In this document: positions 18,338 through 25,779 of the stretch, in pieces
Layout of the letters: every line of letters starts with the position of its first letter
Numbering within the stretch: the first letter of the stretch is position 1
Assembly: GCA_965247475.1 (NCBI GenBank)
Contig: OZ252016.1
Span: 186,001 to 250,000 of the forward strand
Direction of reading: 5' to 3'
DNA length: 64,000 bases
Origin: G965247475 sp965247475
GTDB lineage: Bacteria; Chloroflexota; UBA11872
Notes under the pieces: model-generated
The model's database searches: none
Told to the model about the DNA's origin: nothing
What the model saw: the letters and a program-made list of their open reading frames with translations, nothing else
Program-made: the position numbers and the translations under genes

Positions 18338-18880
18338 CTAGCGCACAGCGCCGGCCAGCGCCCGGAGCTTGGCCCGCACGCTCAGATCCAGCAGGTTGTC
18401 ACCGCGGCGGATCACCACGCCGCCCACGACGGCTGGGTCCACAGTTGTCGTCAGTCGCAGTGTCCGCCCGGGTTCGGCAAGGGCGGACTCGAGCTCCGTC
18501 GCCTCGTCGGGCTGCAGTTCGACCGCGGTCGTCACCTGCACCCGATCCAGCCGGCGCTCGGCGTCGGCCACATGCAGAAACAGCTGCCCGATCGCGCGTG
18601 CCAGCGCGAGGTCGCGTCGGTCGATCAGCAGTTGCAGCAGGCCGCGGCCGCGCGCGCCCAGTCGCTCGCCGGCCGCCCGATCGAGCAGCTCGAGTCGGGC
18701 CTCGCGCGCGATCGCGGGGGACTCGAGGAACGTGCGGATACGTTCGTCACTCGCGATCGCGCCGACGATCTCCAGGTCCGCCTCCCACGCGTCCCAGCCA
18801 TCGTCGCGCTGCGCGGCGCGGGCGATGGCCTGTGCGTATCCCCGCGCCCGTCGCCGCCGGCTGCCAGCGCTCCCCCTCAT
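18338..18880 (-). CDS. atpH: ATP synthase delta subunit
   Basis: This is the peripheral-stalk cap linking subunit b to alpha (180 aa). It is weakly conserved as usual, but has the N-terminal ARGYAQAIARAA segment and the C-terminal DPAVVGGVVIRRGDNLLDLSVRAKLRAL block diagnostic of OSCP/delta. The ATG start overlaps the atpF stop by 4 bp. Confidence 0.93.
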   Translation of the reverse strand: MRGSAGSRRRRARGYAQAIARAAQRDDGWDAWEADLEIVGAIASDERIRTFLESPAIAREARLELLDRAAGERLGARGRGLLQLLIDRRDLALARAIGQLFLHVADAERRLDRVQVTTAVELQPDEATELESALAEPGRTLRLTTTVDPAVVGGVVIRRGDNLLDLSVRAKLRALAGAVR

Positions 18881-19386
18881 CGAGGACCGCTTGCCTGCAG
18901 ATCGCGCAGGGCCTCGTCCACGAGCCGCCGGTGCTCGGGGTCGTCGATTGAGCGGTCCAGCACGCGTGCCGTGGCCGCCAGGACCAGACCCGCCGTGCGC
19001 TGGCGCAGCTCTTCCGCCGCCTGCGCGCGCGAGCGCTCGATCTCCGCCTCCGCGTCGGAGCGAACTCGGTCCGCGTCCTCGCGGGCGCGATCCAACTCGC
19101 GCGCCCGCACCGATTCCGCCGTCCGGGTGGCCTCCTCGCGAATCCGCTGCGCCTCCGAACGCGCCTGCGCGAGTTCCGCTTCGTACCCGGCCCGGTCTTG
19201 TTCGACCTGCGCGCGCAGATCCTCGGCCGCTCGCAGGCTGTCGGCGATCCGCTTCCGCCGCTGCTCGAGCATCCGCCGGATCGGCCCGAACAGCAGCCAG
19301 TACAGCACACCCAGAAAGACGACGAAGTTGAACAGCTGGAACAGGATGTTCGGAAAGCTCAGCCCCAGCGGCGCCGGTTCACTCAT
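18877..19386 (-). CDS. atpF: ATP synthase subunit b
   Basis: This is the peripheral-stalk subunit b (169 aa). One N-terminal membrane helix (about residues 12-32, NILFQLFNFVVFLGVLYWLL) is followed by a long charged coiled coil rich in Arg, Ala and Glu. Only one b-type gene is present, so a homodimer stalk is expected. Confidence 0.95.
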   Translation of the reverse strand: MSEPAPLGLSFPNILFQLFNFVVFLGVLYWLLFGPIRRMLEQRRKRIADSLRAAEDLRAQVEQDRAGYEAELAQARSEAQRIREEATRTAESVRARELDRAREDADRVRSDAEAEIERSRAQAAEELRQRTAGLVLAATARVLDRSIDDPEHRRLVDEALRDLQASGPR

Positions 19387-19427
19387 CGCGGCCGATCCGT
19401 GACGGAAGGTCCAGAATGGACTGCCGC

Positions 19428-19661
19428 CTAGCCACCGAATGCGAGCAAGATGCCGATGATGAACGCGTAGATCCCGATCGCCTCGGCGAGTCCCAGGCCG
19501 ACGATCATCGTGTTACGGATGTCGCCCGCCGCTTCCGGATTCCGGCCGATCGCGTTCATCGCCGCCTGTACGCCGAGCCCGATGCCAATGCCGGGCCCAA
19601 TCGCCCCTAGCCCGATCGCCAATCCCGCCCCGATCGGCGCCAGGTTTAGTGCTTCTTCCAC
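19428..19661 (-). CDS. atpE: ATP synthase c-ring subunit
   Basis: This is the c subunit (77 aa): two membrane helices with the GxGxGxG packing motif (GPGIGIGLG) and a conserved loop RNPE. The ion-binding carboxylate is E60 in GLAEAIGIY. The residue after the glutamate is Ala rather than Ser/Thr, which argues for protons instead of sodium ions as coupling ion; this is family-based inference. Confidence 0.97.
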   Translation of the reverse strand: MEEALNLAPIGAGLAIGLGAIGPGIGIGLGVQAAMNAIGRNPEAAGDIRNTMIVGLGLAEAIGIYAFIIGILLAFGG

Positions 19662-19686
19662 AGATCGATACTCCTTGTCCGCGCGC

Positions 19687-20490
19687 TCAGTGCTCGTCGT
19701 GAGCCGGTTCCGTCACCGCTTCCCCGGTGAAGACCATGCTGAGCATGAAAAAGATGACCCCCTGGATCAGACCGAACAACAGCTCCAGCACCAGAAAAAT
19801 CGCTCCGATCAACGGGATGTGCCCCAGGGCGAATCCGAACAGGATCGGCCCGTTGAGCAGGACCTCCCCCGCGAAGAGATTCCCGAACAGTCGGAACGAC
19901 AGCGACACGATAACGAATAGCTCGATGATGATGAAAACCGGCGCGAGCAGCGCCAGTTTCGAGACTTCCTTCACGTGCCCAATCGGCCCGTGCACCGCGA
20001 TCCCGGAAGCGTGGATCACCAGGAACGCCGTCAGCGCCAGCGCCAGCGTCATGTTGATGTCGGCGGTCGCCGGGCGGAATAGTGGAACCGCCACCGTCGT
20101 CAGCTCGCCGCCGTGAACCAGCTCGCGCGGCACCCAGATCGTGCCGATGCCCGGCAGCAGACTCACCCAGTTGGCGAACGTAATGAAGACCAGGAACGTG
20201 GCGCCGAACGCGAACAGGCGGCCGGCGTGTTTCCGCCCCACCGACGACGTGACTAGGTCCTCGATCGCTTCCACGCCCGCCTCCACCACGTTCTGGAGAC
20301 CGGCCGGGATCAGCGCCGCCTCGGGGTTGGCGCGGATGCGGCGGGTTGCGAACCAGGCGATGGCCAGCAACGCGGCCATAGTGATCCACATCGTCAACAT
20401 TGAGTTCGTGAGTTGGATCGGACCCAGGTTCCACAGCACCTCGGCCGCCGCGCTGATTCCCGGTTCCAGCGCGTGCTCGGTTTCCGACAC
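19687..20490 (-). CDS. atpB: ATP synthase subunit a
   Basis: This is the membrane stator subunit that forms the ion half-channels (267 aa, about 5-6 helices). The essential arginine is visible in SLSFRLFGNLFAGE, with the GHIPLIGAIFLVLELLFGLIQ helix after it. It is the first structural gene after the small AtpZ-like gene. Confidence 0.97.
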   Translation of the reverse strand: MSETEHALEPGISAAAEVLWNLGPIQLTNSMLTMWITMAALLAIAWFATRRIRANPEAALIPAGLQNVVEAGVEAIEDLVTSSVGRKHAGRLFAFGATFLVFITFANWVSLLPGIGTIWVPRELVHGGELTTVAVPLFRPATADINMTLALALTAFLVIHASGIAVHGPIGHVKEVSKLALLAPVFIIIELFVIVSLSFRLFGNLFAGEVLLNGPILFGFALGHIPLIGAIFLVLELLFGLIQGVIFFMLSMVFTGEAVTEPAHDEH

Positions 20491-20493
20491 CCG

Positions 20494-20703
20494 CTACACC
20501 TTCCCGCCGTGGAGGAATCGCACGATCAGATAGAACACGTAGAAGCTGCTGCCCAACGCGAGCAGGAGACCCAGCAGTACGAACAGCGGCTCGGTTTGGA
20601 GCTGCTCATCCAACCAGCGCCCGCCCAACAGCCCCACCACGACGAAGCCGCCGACGATGAAGCCGAATTCCAGCGCGAGCGCGGCCGCGCGAACCATGCC
20701 CAC
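20494..20703 (-). CDS. AtpZ/AtpI-like small membrane protein
   Basis: A 69-aa protein with two membrane helices and a short polar hairpin containing GGRWLDEQLxTEPxF, the pattern of AtpZ/AtpI proteins that precede F0 genes. The family is linked to c-ring assembly or Mg2+/Ca2+ transport. The start is GTG 20703 or ATG 20697. It is the first gene of the ATP synthase operon and ends 3 bp before atpB. The AtpZ versus AtpI split is not resolvable by eye. Confidence 0.8.
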   Translation of the reverse strand: MGMVRAAALALEFGFIVGGFVVVGLLGGRWLDEQLQTEPLFVLLGLLLALGSSFYVFYLIVRFLHGGKV

Positions 20704-20728
20704 GCCGCAGGGCCCTGCCTTGGGACTT

Positions 20729-20744
20729 TGTGAATCTGTTCACA
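20729..20744 (-). promoter_or_regulatory. CRP/FNR-type operator palindrome before the atp operon
   Basis: TGTGA-N6-TCACA is a perfect 16-bp match to the CRP-family consensus half-sites. It lies 26 bp upstream of the atpZ GTG on the minus strand. A CRP/FNR-type regulator could therefore control the ATP synthase-murA-mreB operon. The promoter itself is not clear: a TAAACT-like -10 on the minus strand lies near 20761-20767, which would put the operator downstream of it. Confidence 0.5.
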
Positions 20745-21050
20745 TCCTCTAGGCGCACCAGTTTATCAGAGGCCCTTGCGGCCAAAGAGGCGGCGATCAG
20801 CCTCACCGAGATTGTTACCGAGTGCGAGGGTGGCGCCTCATAGGGCCGGTTACCGAAATCGGATTGAGGGGGCATGACCGTAACAGCGGTGGAGGAATAC
20901 CTGGCGGCGGTGCGTGTGCGCTCCCAATCGCGCTTCCTCGAGCATTAGTCGGGATCGCTCGAGAGCTGACCCGAGAATCCGGTCCAGATACGGCTTCAGC
21001 ATGCCAGCGTGGCGCCGCCGATGCCGAGACCGCCGAGCCTGGGTTCGAGT
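20745..21050. other. Gene-less stretch between atp operon and Doc remnant
   Basis: About 300 bases hold no gene I can support. A 24-codon plus-strand ORF begins at 20874 and a 50-codon minus-strand ORF begins near 21003; neither has a recognisable motif. The left end probably contains the atp operon promoter. Confidence 0.5.
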
Positions 21051-21474
21051 TCAGACACTTGGCCGTTCCGACCAGTGGTCATCGAACCACGCTGTCACGC
21101 GGTCCAAGTCGGTGGCGCGGTTCGCCACTCGCCACAGACAACGAGAATTCGAGCAGGTCTTCGAAGTCGGCGTCTATCACCGCGCCATTCAAATCCGCGA
21201 ACAGGTTGACCGCGATCACCGCGATGCGCTTGTTGCCGTCGAAGAACGGATGGTTCGCGATGATCGACCGGAACATCGCGGCGGCGCACTTCGGGAGCGT
21301 GTCGTACCAGGACTGCCGAGGCAGACTCAGGGCTGACTCGAGTCCGCCGCGATTGATGAGCGCGCTCGAAAAGACGACCGGCGCGTCGAAGGTGTTCGGT
21401 CGGTCCTCGCGCGTCGCTTGGACGATCTGCTCGAGCTGCTCGGCGGTGAAGCTGGTGGGCTCTAGTACTTCTTC
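21051..21474 (-). pseudogene. doc: Doc/Fic-family toxin, frameshifted and lacking a start codon
   Basis: The minus-strand reading shows a Doc-type AMP/phosphate-transferase core: FTAEQLEQIV at the start, then GGLESAL, then the Fic motif HPFFDGNKR. The frame breaks after LEFSLSVA because TCGCCAC is present twice in tandem (21122-21128 and 21129-21135). With one copy removed, the frame continues into a natural C-terminus (DLDRVTAWFDDHWSERPSV) ending at 21051. As it stands the frame stops at 21079. No ATG, GTG or TTG opens the frame before an internal ATG at 21276, which lies just ahead of the Fic motif. The toxin therefore looks inactivated. Confidence 0.7.
21122..21135 (-). repeat. 7-bp tandem duplication in the Doc toxin gene
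   Basis: TCGCCAC is repeated exactly twice head to tail. Seven is not a multiple of three, so the duplication shifts the toxin reading frame. Deleting one copy restores a full-length Doc C-terminus. Confidence 0.85.
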
Positions 21475-21647
21475 AACTCTTCGAGCACCCGCCCGTGCGG
21501 ACGGTTGATGTCCTTCGCGATCCGCGTAATGTCCTCAGGGGTCAGCACCGCCGTTCCAGGGCGTGACGCGACAGCTTGCTGGCCGGCAGTCTTTGCGTTC
21601 CGCCGAGCCGCAATCACGCCGCGGATCCACTTCATGACTTTGGTCAC
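21462..21647 (-). CDS. Small protein upstream of Doc, probable antitoxin
   Basis: A 61-aa protein starts at GTG 21647, preceded by an AAGGGAG ribosome-binding site; ATG 21635 is an alternative. It is basic in the first half and ends in a charged helix (ITRIAKDINRPHGRVLEELKKY). Its stop overlaps the expected toxin N-terminus, the usual arrangement of a toxin-antitoxin pair. It does not look like Phd, and I recognise no family. The antitoxin role is inferred from position. Confidence 0.55.
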   Translation of the reverse strand: MTKVMKWIRGVIAARRNAKTAGQQAVASRPGTAVLTPEDITRIAKDINRPHGRVLEELKKY

Positions 21648-21713
21648 GTCCCGCTCCCTTACTACAGTCCTCCATGTATCGACGTGTGTGGGCCTGGCGA
21701 CAATGGTGCGCAA

Positions 21714-21878
21714 ATGATCCCCGCGAGGCCGCCGGCGCGAAGGCCAGTGGACGGCGGGGCGATCAGCCCCGCCGCCATCGAACGGTTCGTGCGCTCGTGC
21801 CGCGTGCCGCGCCGCCGCGCCTATTGCGAGACCGCGGCGCGCTGTCTACAGTTCGGGGCAAGACCGTACACCGTCTGA
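21714..21878 (+). CDS. Candidate micro-ORF, 54 aa, unknown
   Basis: The ORF runs from ATG 21714 and encodes a basic N-terminus and a Cys-containing helical half (AIERFVRSCRVPRRRAYCETAARC). It has no clear ribosome-binding site or recognised family. It lies 4 bp before another small ORF on the same strand. It could be chance open frame in GC-rich DNA. Confidence 0.25.
   Translation: MIPARPPARRPVDGGAISPAAIERFVRSCRVPRRRAYCETAARCLQFGARPYTV
21752..21774. other. Strong GC hairpin
   Basis: Arms CGGCGGGGC and GCCCCGCCG pair perfectly over 9 bp around a GATCA loop. No T-run follows on either side, so it is not a classical terminator. It lies within the candidate micro-ORF. Confidence 0.4.
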
Positions 21879-21882
21879 TCGG

Positions 21883-22002
21883 ATGCCGATGATCGGCACA
21901 GGTTCACCTCGCCGGGTCAGCCCAGTGGCGCTCGCGGTCCTTCTTGGCGTGGCCGCGCTATCGCTCGTCCTTGGCACCTGGCTCTTCTCAATTGTGGGCT
22001 AG
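21883..22002 (+). CDS. Candidate single-pass membrane micro-protein, 39 aa
   Basis: ATG 21883 (or 21889) opens a short frame with a basic N-terminus (SPRRVSP), then one hydrophobic helix of about 22 residues (VALAVLLGVAALSLVLGTWLFS), then a stop at 22000-22002. The positive-inside pattern fits a real small membrane protein. No strong ribosome-binding site is visible. Function is unknown. Confidence 0.4.
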   Translation: MPMIGTGSPRRVSPVALAVLLGVAALSLVLGTWLFSIVG

Positions 22003-22044
22003 CTCCCGCGTGCATCGCCGGTAACTCACGCCCGGGTCGGCCGG

Positions 22045-22848
22045 TCACGTCACGGCCATCGATGTAACGAACCGTCCGGGCAGCCCGTCGATCGCCACGT
22101 CGGTTCGCACTACTCCGTCCGCCGCGAGTTCCTCGATCGCGCCGCGCGTGGTCGCGCCCGACCAGCCGAGCATTCGTGCGATCGAGCCCGGCTTGGTCGC
22201 GAGCGCGAGGTCCACGAGCACCCGCGTCAGCTCACGACGCGCCTCGTCCTGAGCGACATCTGTCTGAACGTCTCCGGGCAGGCGTCGGGTCAGCAAGTCC
22301 CACTCGTGCATGCTCCAGCCTTCGAGTGTTCCGCCCGCGACCGTGATGAGGAGACGCTCCTGCAGGCGCCCGATCGCGGCCCGCACCTCGCGCCCCTCGC
22401 ACGGCAGCGCCGCCTGCACCTCGCGGCGCAGGTTCCGCGTGGAGATGGGGCCGTGCAGCGTCACGACGCCGAGTGCCAGGTCCTCCAGCTCGTCGAGTCG
22501 GCGCGCCCGCCGTTCCGGCTGCCAGGCGGCGAGCAACGCGGGTACCAGCGACCAGCGCACGAACGTGCCCCGACCCGCGATCAACCGGGCGTAGAAGGCC
22601 CGCCCCGACGCGGGAATCGTCTCCTTCAGTTCCCAGGCCGACAGGCCGGTGGGATCGGCGCCCCACTCCCAGTGCCCGCCCACACATGCGTCCGCCAGAT
22701 TGGGCAGCGCCAGCTTCCCGCTCCGGAACAGCAGCAGCAGCCCCATCTGCTCGATGAAATCGATGGCGGCGGCGTTGCTCCGGAGCGCCAGATGCGGCGA
22801 TTGGCGGAAGTGCTCCGCTCGCGCTGCCTCCAGTTCCGCGGCGTTCAT
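22045..22848 (-). CDS. Winged-helix protein related to AlkZ/YcaQ
   Basis: A 267-aa protein resembling the AlkZ-related branch of the HTH_42/YcaQ winged-helix family, whose characterised members are DNA glycosylases that unhook crosslinks. Visible features are an N-terminal helical segment (FIEQMGLLLLF), a central GPISTRNLRREV helix-turn-helix, LEGWSMHEWDLLTRRLP, and a last winged helix (SIARMLGWSGATTRGAIEELAADGVV). I do not see the QxQ catalytic motif of true YcaQ, so repair activity is doubtful. It lies 30 bp after the beta-propeller gene, possibly in one operon. Confidence 0.55.
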   Translation of the reverse strand: MNAAELEAARAEHFRQSPHLALRSNAAAIDFIEQMGLLLLFRSGKLALPNLADACVGGHWEWGADPTGLSAWELKETIPASGRAFYARLIAGRGTFVRWSLVPALLAAWQPERRARRLDELEDLALGVVTLHGPISTRNLRREVQAALPCEGREVRAAIGRLQERLLITVAGGTLEGWSMHEWDLLTRRLPGDVQTDVAQDEARRELTRVLVDLALATKPGSIARMLGWSGATTRGAIEELAADGVVRTDVAIDGLPGRFVTSMAVT

Positions 22849-22878
22849 CGGCCGCGCGGCGCTGCCGGGAGGCGCCCG

Positions 22879-24888
22879 CTATACGATGTCGGTCGGCTTG
22901 CGCTCCGCGATTGTCCGAGTCGCCGGCTCATCCACAAACCGCCAGATCTCGCCGCCTAGCGCCAGCGCGTACACCGTCTTGTCGTCCGCATACGTCGGCG
23001 ACACGGCCACCTTCAGGACGGCGCGGTTCTGGAGCCCGAAATTGATCTCTTCCCAGGCGGCGCCGCCGTTCGACGAGCGGAACACGCCCTGGCTGGTCGC
23101 TGTGAACAAGGTCTCGTCCTCACCGAACGTCGGCGTCGCGGTCACGGACAAGACCGCCGACATGCGCGATGCCGGATAGGACCCTGCCCAGACCTCGCGG
23201 AACCGCTCGGTCGGGCGGAACACCTGGCTCGCCGTCGCGAACACCCAGTGGGCGTTTTCCGCGCCGAACGATGCCGGAACGCTGATCGAAATCCACGGCG
23301 ATGTCGACTCGTGCTCCACGAATCGCTCGAATGTTTGCCCGCCGTCCGAGCTCCGATGCACCGCCGCGATACCTTCGCCGACGGTGCCGACGAAGATCGC
23401 CGGGTCGTTCGCAAAATCAGGTCCCACCTCGATGGCCGACACGGTCTCGCCATCAAACTCGTAGTCCAACCGGGTCCACGACGCACCGCCGTCGACGCTG
23501 CGATACATGAACCCCAGCACGCCGCCCGCGAAGACGGTTCGGTCCTCGCCGAACGACGACGAGCAGGCGACCGCGCGAACGTCGTCCAGGTCAAACCCGT
23601 CCGTCGCCTCCTCCCAGCTTGCGCCCGCATCCGTCGATCGCAGCAGCCCCGTCTGCGTCGCGGCGAACACCAGCCGATCGGAGCCGAAGCTCGGCGAGAC
23701 CGCGATATCGGCCACGTCGCGTTGCTCGATCTCGGCGTTCACCGCTTCCCACGCCTCGCCGCCGTCCGTGGATCGATATGCGCCGGTCGAGGCGCCGCCG
23801 GCGAAAATGGTGCGATCCGACGCGAACCCCGGCGACAGGTCCATCGTCACCCAGCTCTGGCTGGTGATTCCGTTGTTCGCCGACGACCAGGTCGCACCCA
23901 GATCGTCTGACCGATACAGACCGGTCTCGAACGTGCCGGCCCAGATTCGTGGCGGGCCCGCGCCGTTCGGCGTGAGCGCCAGGCTGAGCACCGCGCTCGC
24001 CTCGGCGCCGAGGCCGCGGCCCTCCCACGTCGCCCCCTCGTCTTGACTGACGAGCAAGCCTTCGCTTCCAGTTCCGGCCGCGATCGTCTGGTCCTCGTCA
24101 AACGACGGCGATATGGCGACGGCGTTGATGGACTCCGCCCCCGCCACTTCCGGCTGGGTCCAGCGCCGACCGCCATCGGTCGAGATCCACAGACCGTGCT
24201 CTTCGGTTCCCGCGGCCACGACATGTTTGGTGGAAAAGTCTGGCGCCGTCGCCAGCGCCTGAACCGTCGCTCGGCCAACCGTGCTCTTGCCGACCTGCGT
24301 CCACGTCCGCCCACCGTCGGTCGAGCGGCACACGCCGCCGTCCACGACGCCTGCGAACACAGTCTGGTCCTGACGGAAGTTCGACGAGACCGCCAACGAT
24401 TGGATCGCAAGCCCCGACAGCCCGATATTGGAGGGATTCCAACTCCGCCCGCCGTTGGTTGTTCGGTACACCCCGTCGCCGTCGCTGCCGATGAACGCGA
24501 TCCGGTCCGTCGCATAGGACGGCGATAGCGCCACCGCCACGATGTTGGGCGTGGCCCCCCAGAACGACAGCTTGTTCCAGGTCTCGCCGCCGTCGAACGA
24601 TTTGAACGCGCCGCCTTGCACCACCCCCGCAAACACGTTGCTGTCCCGTCCGTAGTCGGGCGAAACCGCCATGGCCTGTACGTACGGACTGGTCAGATTG
24701 TTGTTGGAGATGCGCCAGGAGTCCCCGTCGTCGTCCGACACGAATACGCCCGACATCGAACCGACGAACAGACGCCGCCCGCTTGGATCGTTCCCCGACG
24801 ACACGATCGCGCTGATGGTGCCGCCCGCCACTCCGCCGATCTTCTCCCAGGTGTTCACAGTCGGCGTGAGTACATCAACGTTACCCAT
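22879..24888 (-). CDS. BNR/Ycf48-like beta-propeller repeat protein
   Basis: A 669-aa protein built of about a dozen repeats with a recurring unit: (A/V)SPSFxxDxTVFAG... followed by S(T/D)DGGxxW. These are BNR (Asp-box) repeats as in sialidases, sortilin and Ycf48, so one or two beta-propellers are expected. No signal peptide or membrane helix is visible at the N-terminus (MGNVDVLTPTVNTW), and the sialidase RIP motif and catalytic residues are not seen, so an enzymatic role is unlikely. The protein may be a binding scaffold. Function unknown. Confidence 0.7.
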   Translation of the reverse strand: MGNVDVLTPTVNTWEKIGGVAGGTISAIVSSGNDPSGRRLFVGSMSGVFVSDDDGDSWRISNNNLTSPYVQAMAVSPDYGRDSNVFAGVVQGGAFKSFDGGETWNKLSFWGATPNIVAVALSPSYATDRIAFIGSDGDGVYRTTNGGRSWNPSNIGLSGLAIQSLAVSSNFRQDQTVFAGVVDGGVCRSTDGGRTWTQVGKSTVGRATVQALATAPDFSTKHVVAAGTEEHGLWISTDGGRRWTQPEVAGAESINAVAISPSFDEDQTIAAGTGSEGLLVSQDEGATWEGRGLGAEASAVLSLALTPNGAGPPRIWAGTFETGLYRSDDLGATWSSANNGITSQSWVTMDLSPGFASDRTIFAGGASTGAYRSTDGGEAWEAVNAEIEQRDVADIAVSPSFGSDRLVFAATQTGLLRSTDAGASWEEATDGFDLDDVRAVACSSSFGEDRTVFAGGVLGFMYRSVDGGASWTRLDYEFDGETVSAIEVGPDFANDPAIFVGTVGEGIAAVHRSSDGGQTFERFVEHESTSPWISISVPASFGAENAHWVFATASQVFRPTERFREVWAGSYPASRMSAVLSVTATPTFGEDETLFTATSQGVFRSSNGGAAWEEINFGLQNRAVLKVAVSPTYADDKTVYALALGGEIWRFVDEPATRTIAERKPTDIV

Positions 24889-25074
24889 GGGCGCGAGCCT
24901 CCAGCGTCATTGGCGGCGCGTGAACTGCGCGCCTGCCGGGTCGGCGAATCAACCTGCGGTTCTCCCGGCGCGTGGCGCGGCAGGGCCTCGGCACACCCGA
25001 ACGGCCCTCGCCGTGCGCGATTCCGGCGGCCTCGCAGTTTACCGACCGCATCCGGTGCCTACCACCGTTTGGGC

Positions 25075-25767
25075 CTAGGTGGTCCCGGACGGAATCGTCA
25101 GCTCCTGGCCGACGAAGATGTTGTCGGGGTTGCTCAGGTCGTTCTCGTCCAGCAGGTCCTGCAAGCTCACACCGAACTGCACCGCGATAGCGCTCAGCGT
25201 GTCGCCGTTCTGCACCAGGTACGAGCTCGGAGTCGATGGACCCTTCGGGACCACCGCGTCCGGCGGAAGCCGCAGCTCCTGACCCGCAAAAAGATCGTTC
25301 GGGTTGGCGATCCCGTTGATCGACTGCAGCGATTCGAGGCTCACCGAGTAGAACTGCGCGATCTCCGAGAGCGTGTCGCCCGGCCGTACGCGGTGGATCA
25401 GCGGCGCTGGTGTCGGTGTGGGCGTAGGCGTCACCGCCGGCGTGGGCGTCGGAGTCGGCGTCGGCGAGATCACCACCACCGGTACCGGCGGGGTCGGCGC
25501 CGGCGGCCCACCGGCCTCCGACGCATCGACGATCACGGCCGCCCCGGGCGTCGCGCTGGCGATCGGCACCAGATCAGCTTGTTCCGCCGCCCGCGAGTAC
25601 CCCGCGTCCTGCCAGGCCTGGACCTGCCACGCAATCAGCACCGCCGCGGCCAGCAGCCCGACCCGGAGATATCGGATCCAATTGCGATCCAGCGGCTGCA
25701 GGGCATCCGGTCCCGAGACCTTGGCCCACTGGACCTCGGGCAGACGCTCCAGCGTCTCCGTCGTCAT
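25075..25767 (-). CDS. LysM-domain membrane-anchored protein
   Basis: A 230-aa cell-envelope protein. A cytoplasmic N-terminus of about 33 residues precedes one membrane helix (about 34-50). A Pro/Thr/Ala-rich spacer follows (PTPTPTP, about 85-125), then two LysM modules (about 127-172 and 185-229), each with the (V)xxGDTLSxIAxxF...NxLxNPxxxFxGQxLxIP pattern. LysM binds GlcNAc polymers, so the protein probably sits on peptidoglycan. There is no catalytic domain. It ends the short operon started by the dehydrogenase gene, 12 bp upstream. Confidence 0.85.
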   Translation of the reverse strand: MTTETLERLPEVQWAKVSGPDALQPLDRNWIRYLRVGLLAAAVLIAWQVQAWQDAGYSRAAEQADLVPIASATPGAAVIVDASEAGGPPAPTPPVPVVVISPTPTPTPTPAVTPTPTPTPAPLIHRVRPGDTLSEIAQFYSVSLESLQSINGIANPNDLFAGQELRLPPDAVVPKGPSTPSSYLVQNGDTLSAIAVQFGVSLQDLLDENDLSNPDNIFVGQELTIPSGTT

Positions 25768-25779
25768 CGCCTCACCGGT

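Noticed and set aside
21036..21055. T-arm-like string (GGTTCGAGT) suggesting a tRNA
   Set aside because: No acceptor, anticodon or D-arm pairing could be placed around it; it overlaps the Doc remnant.
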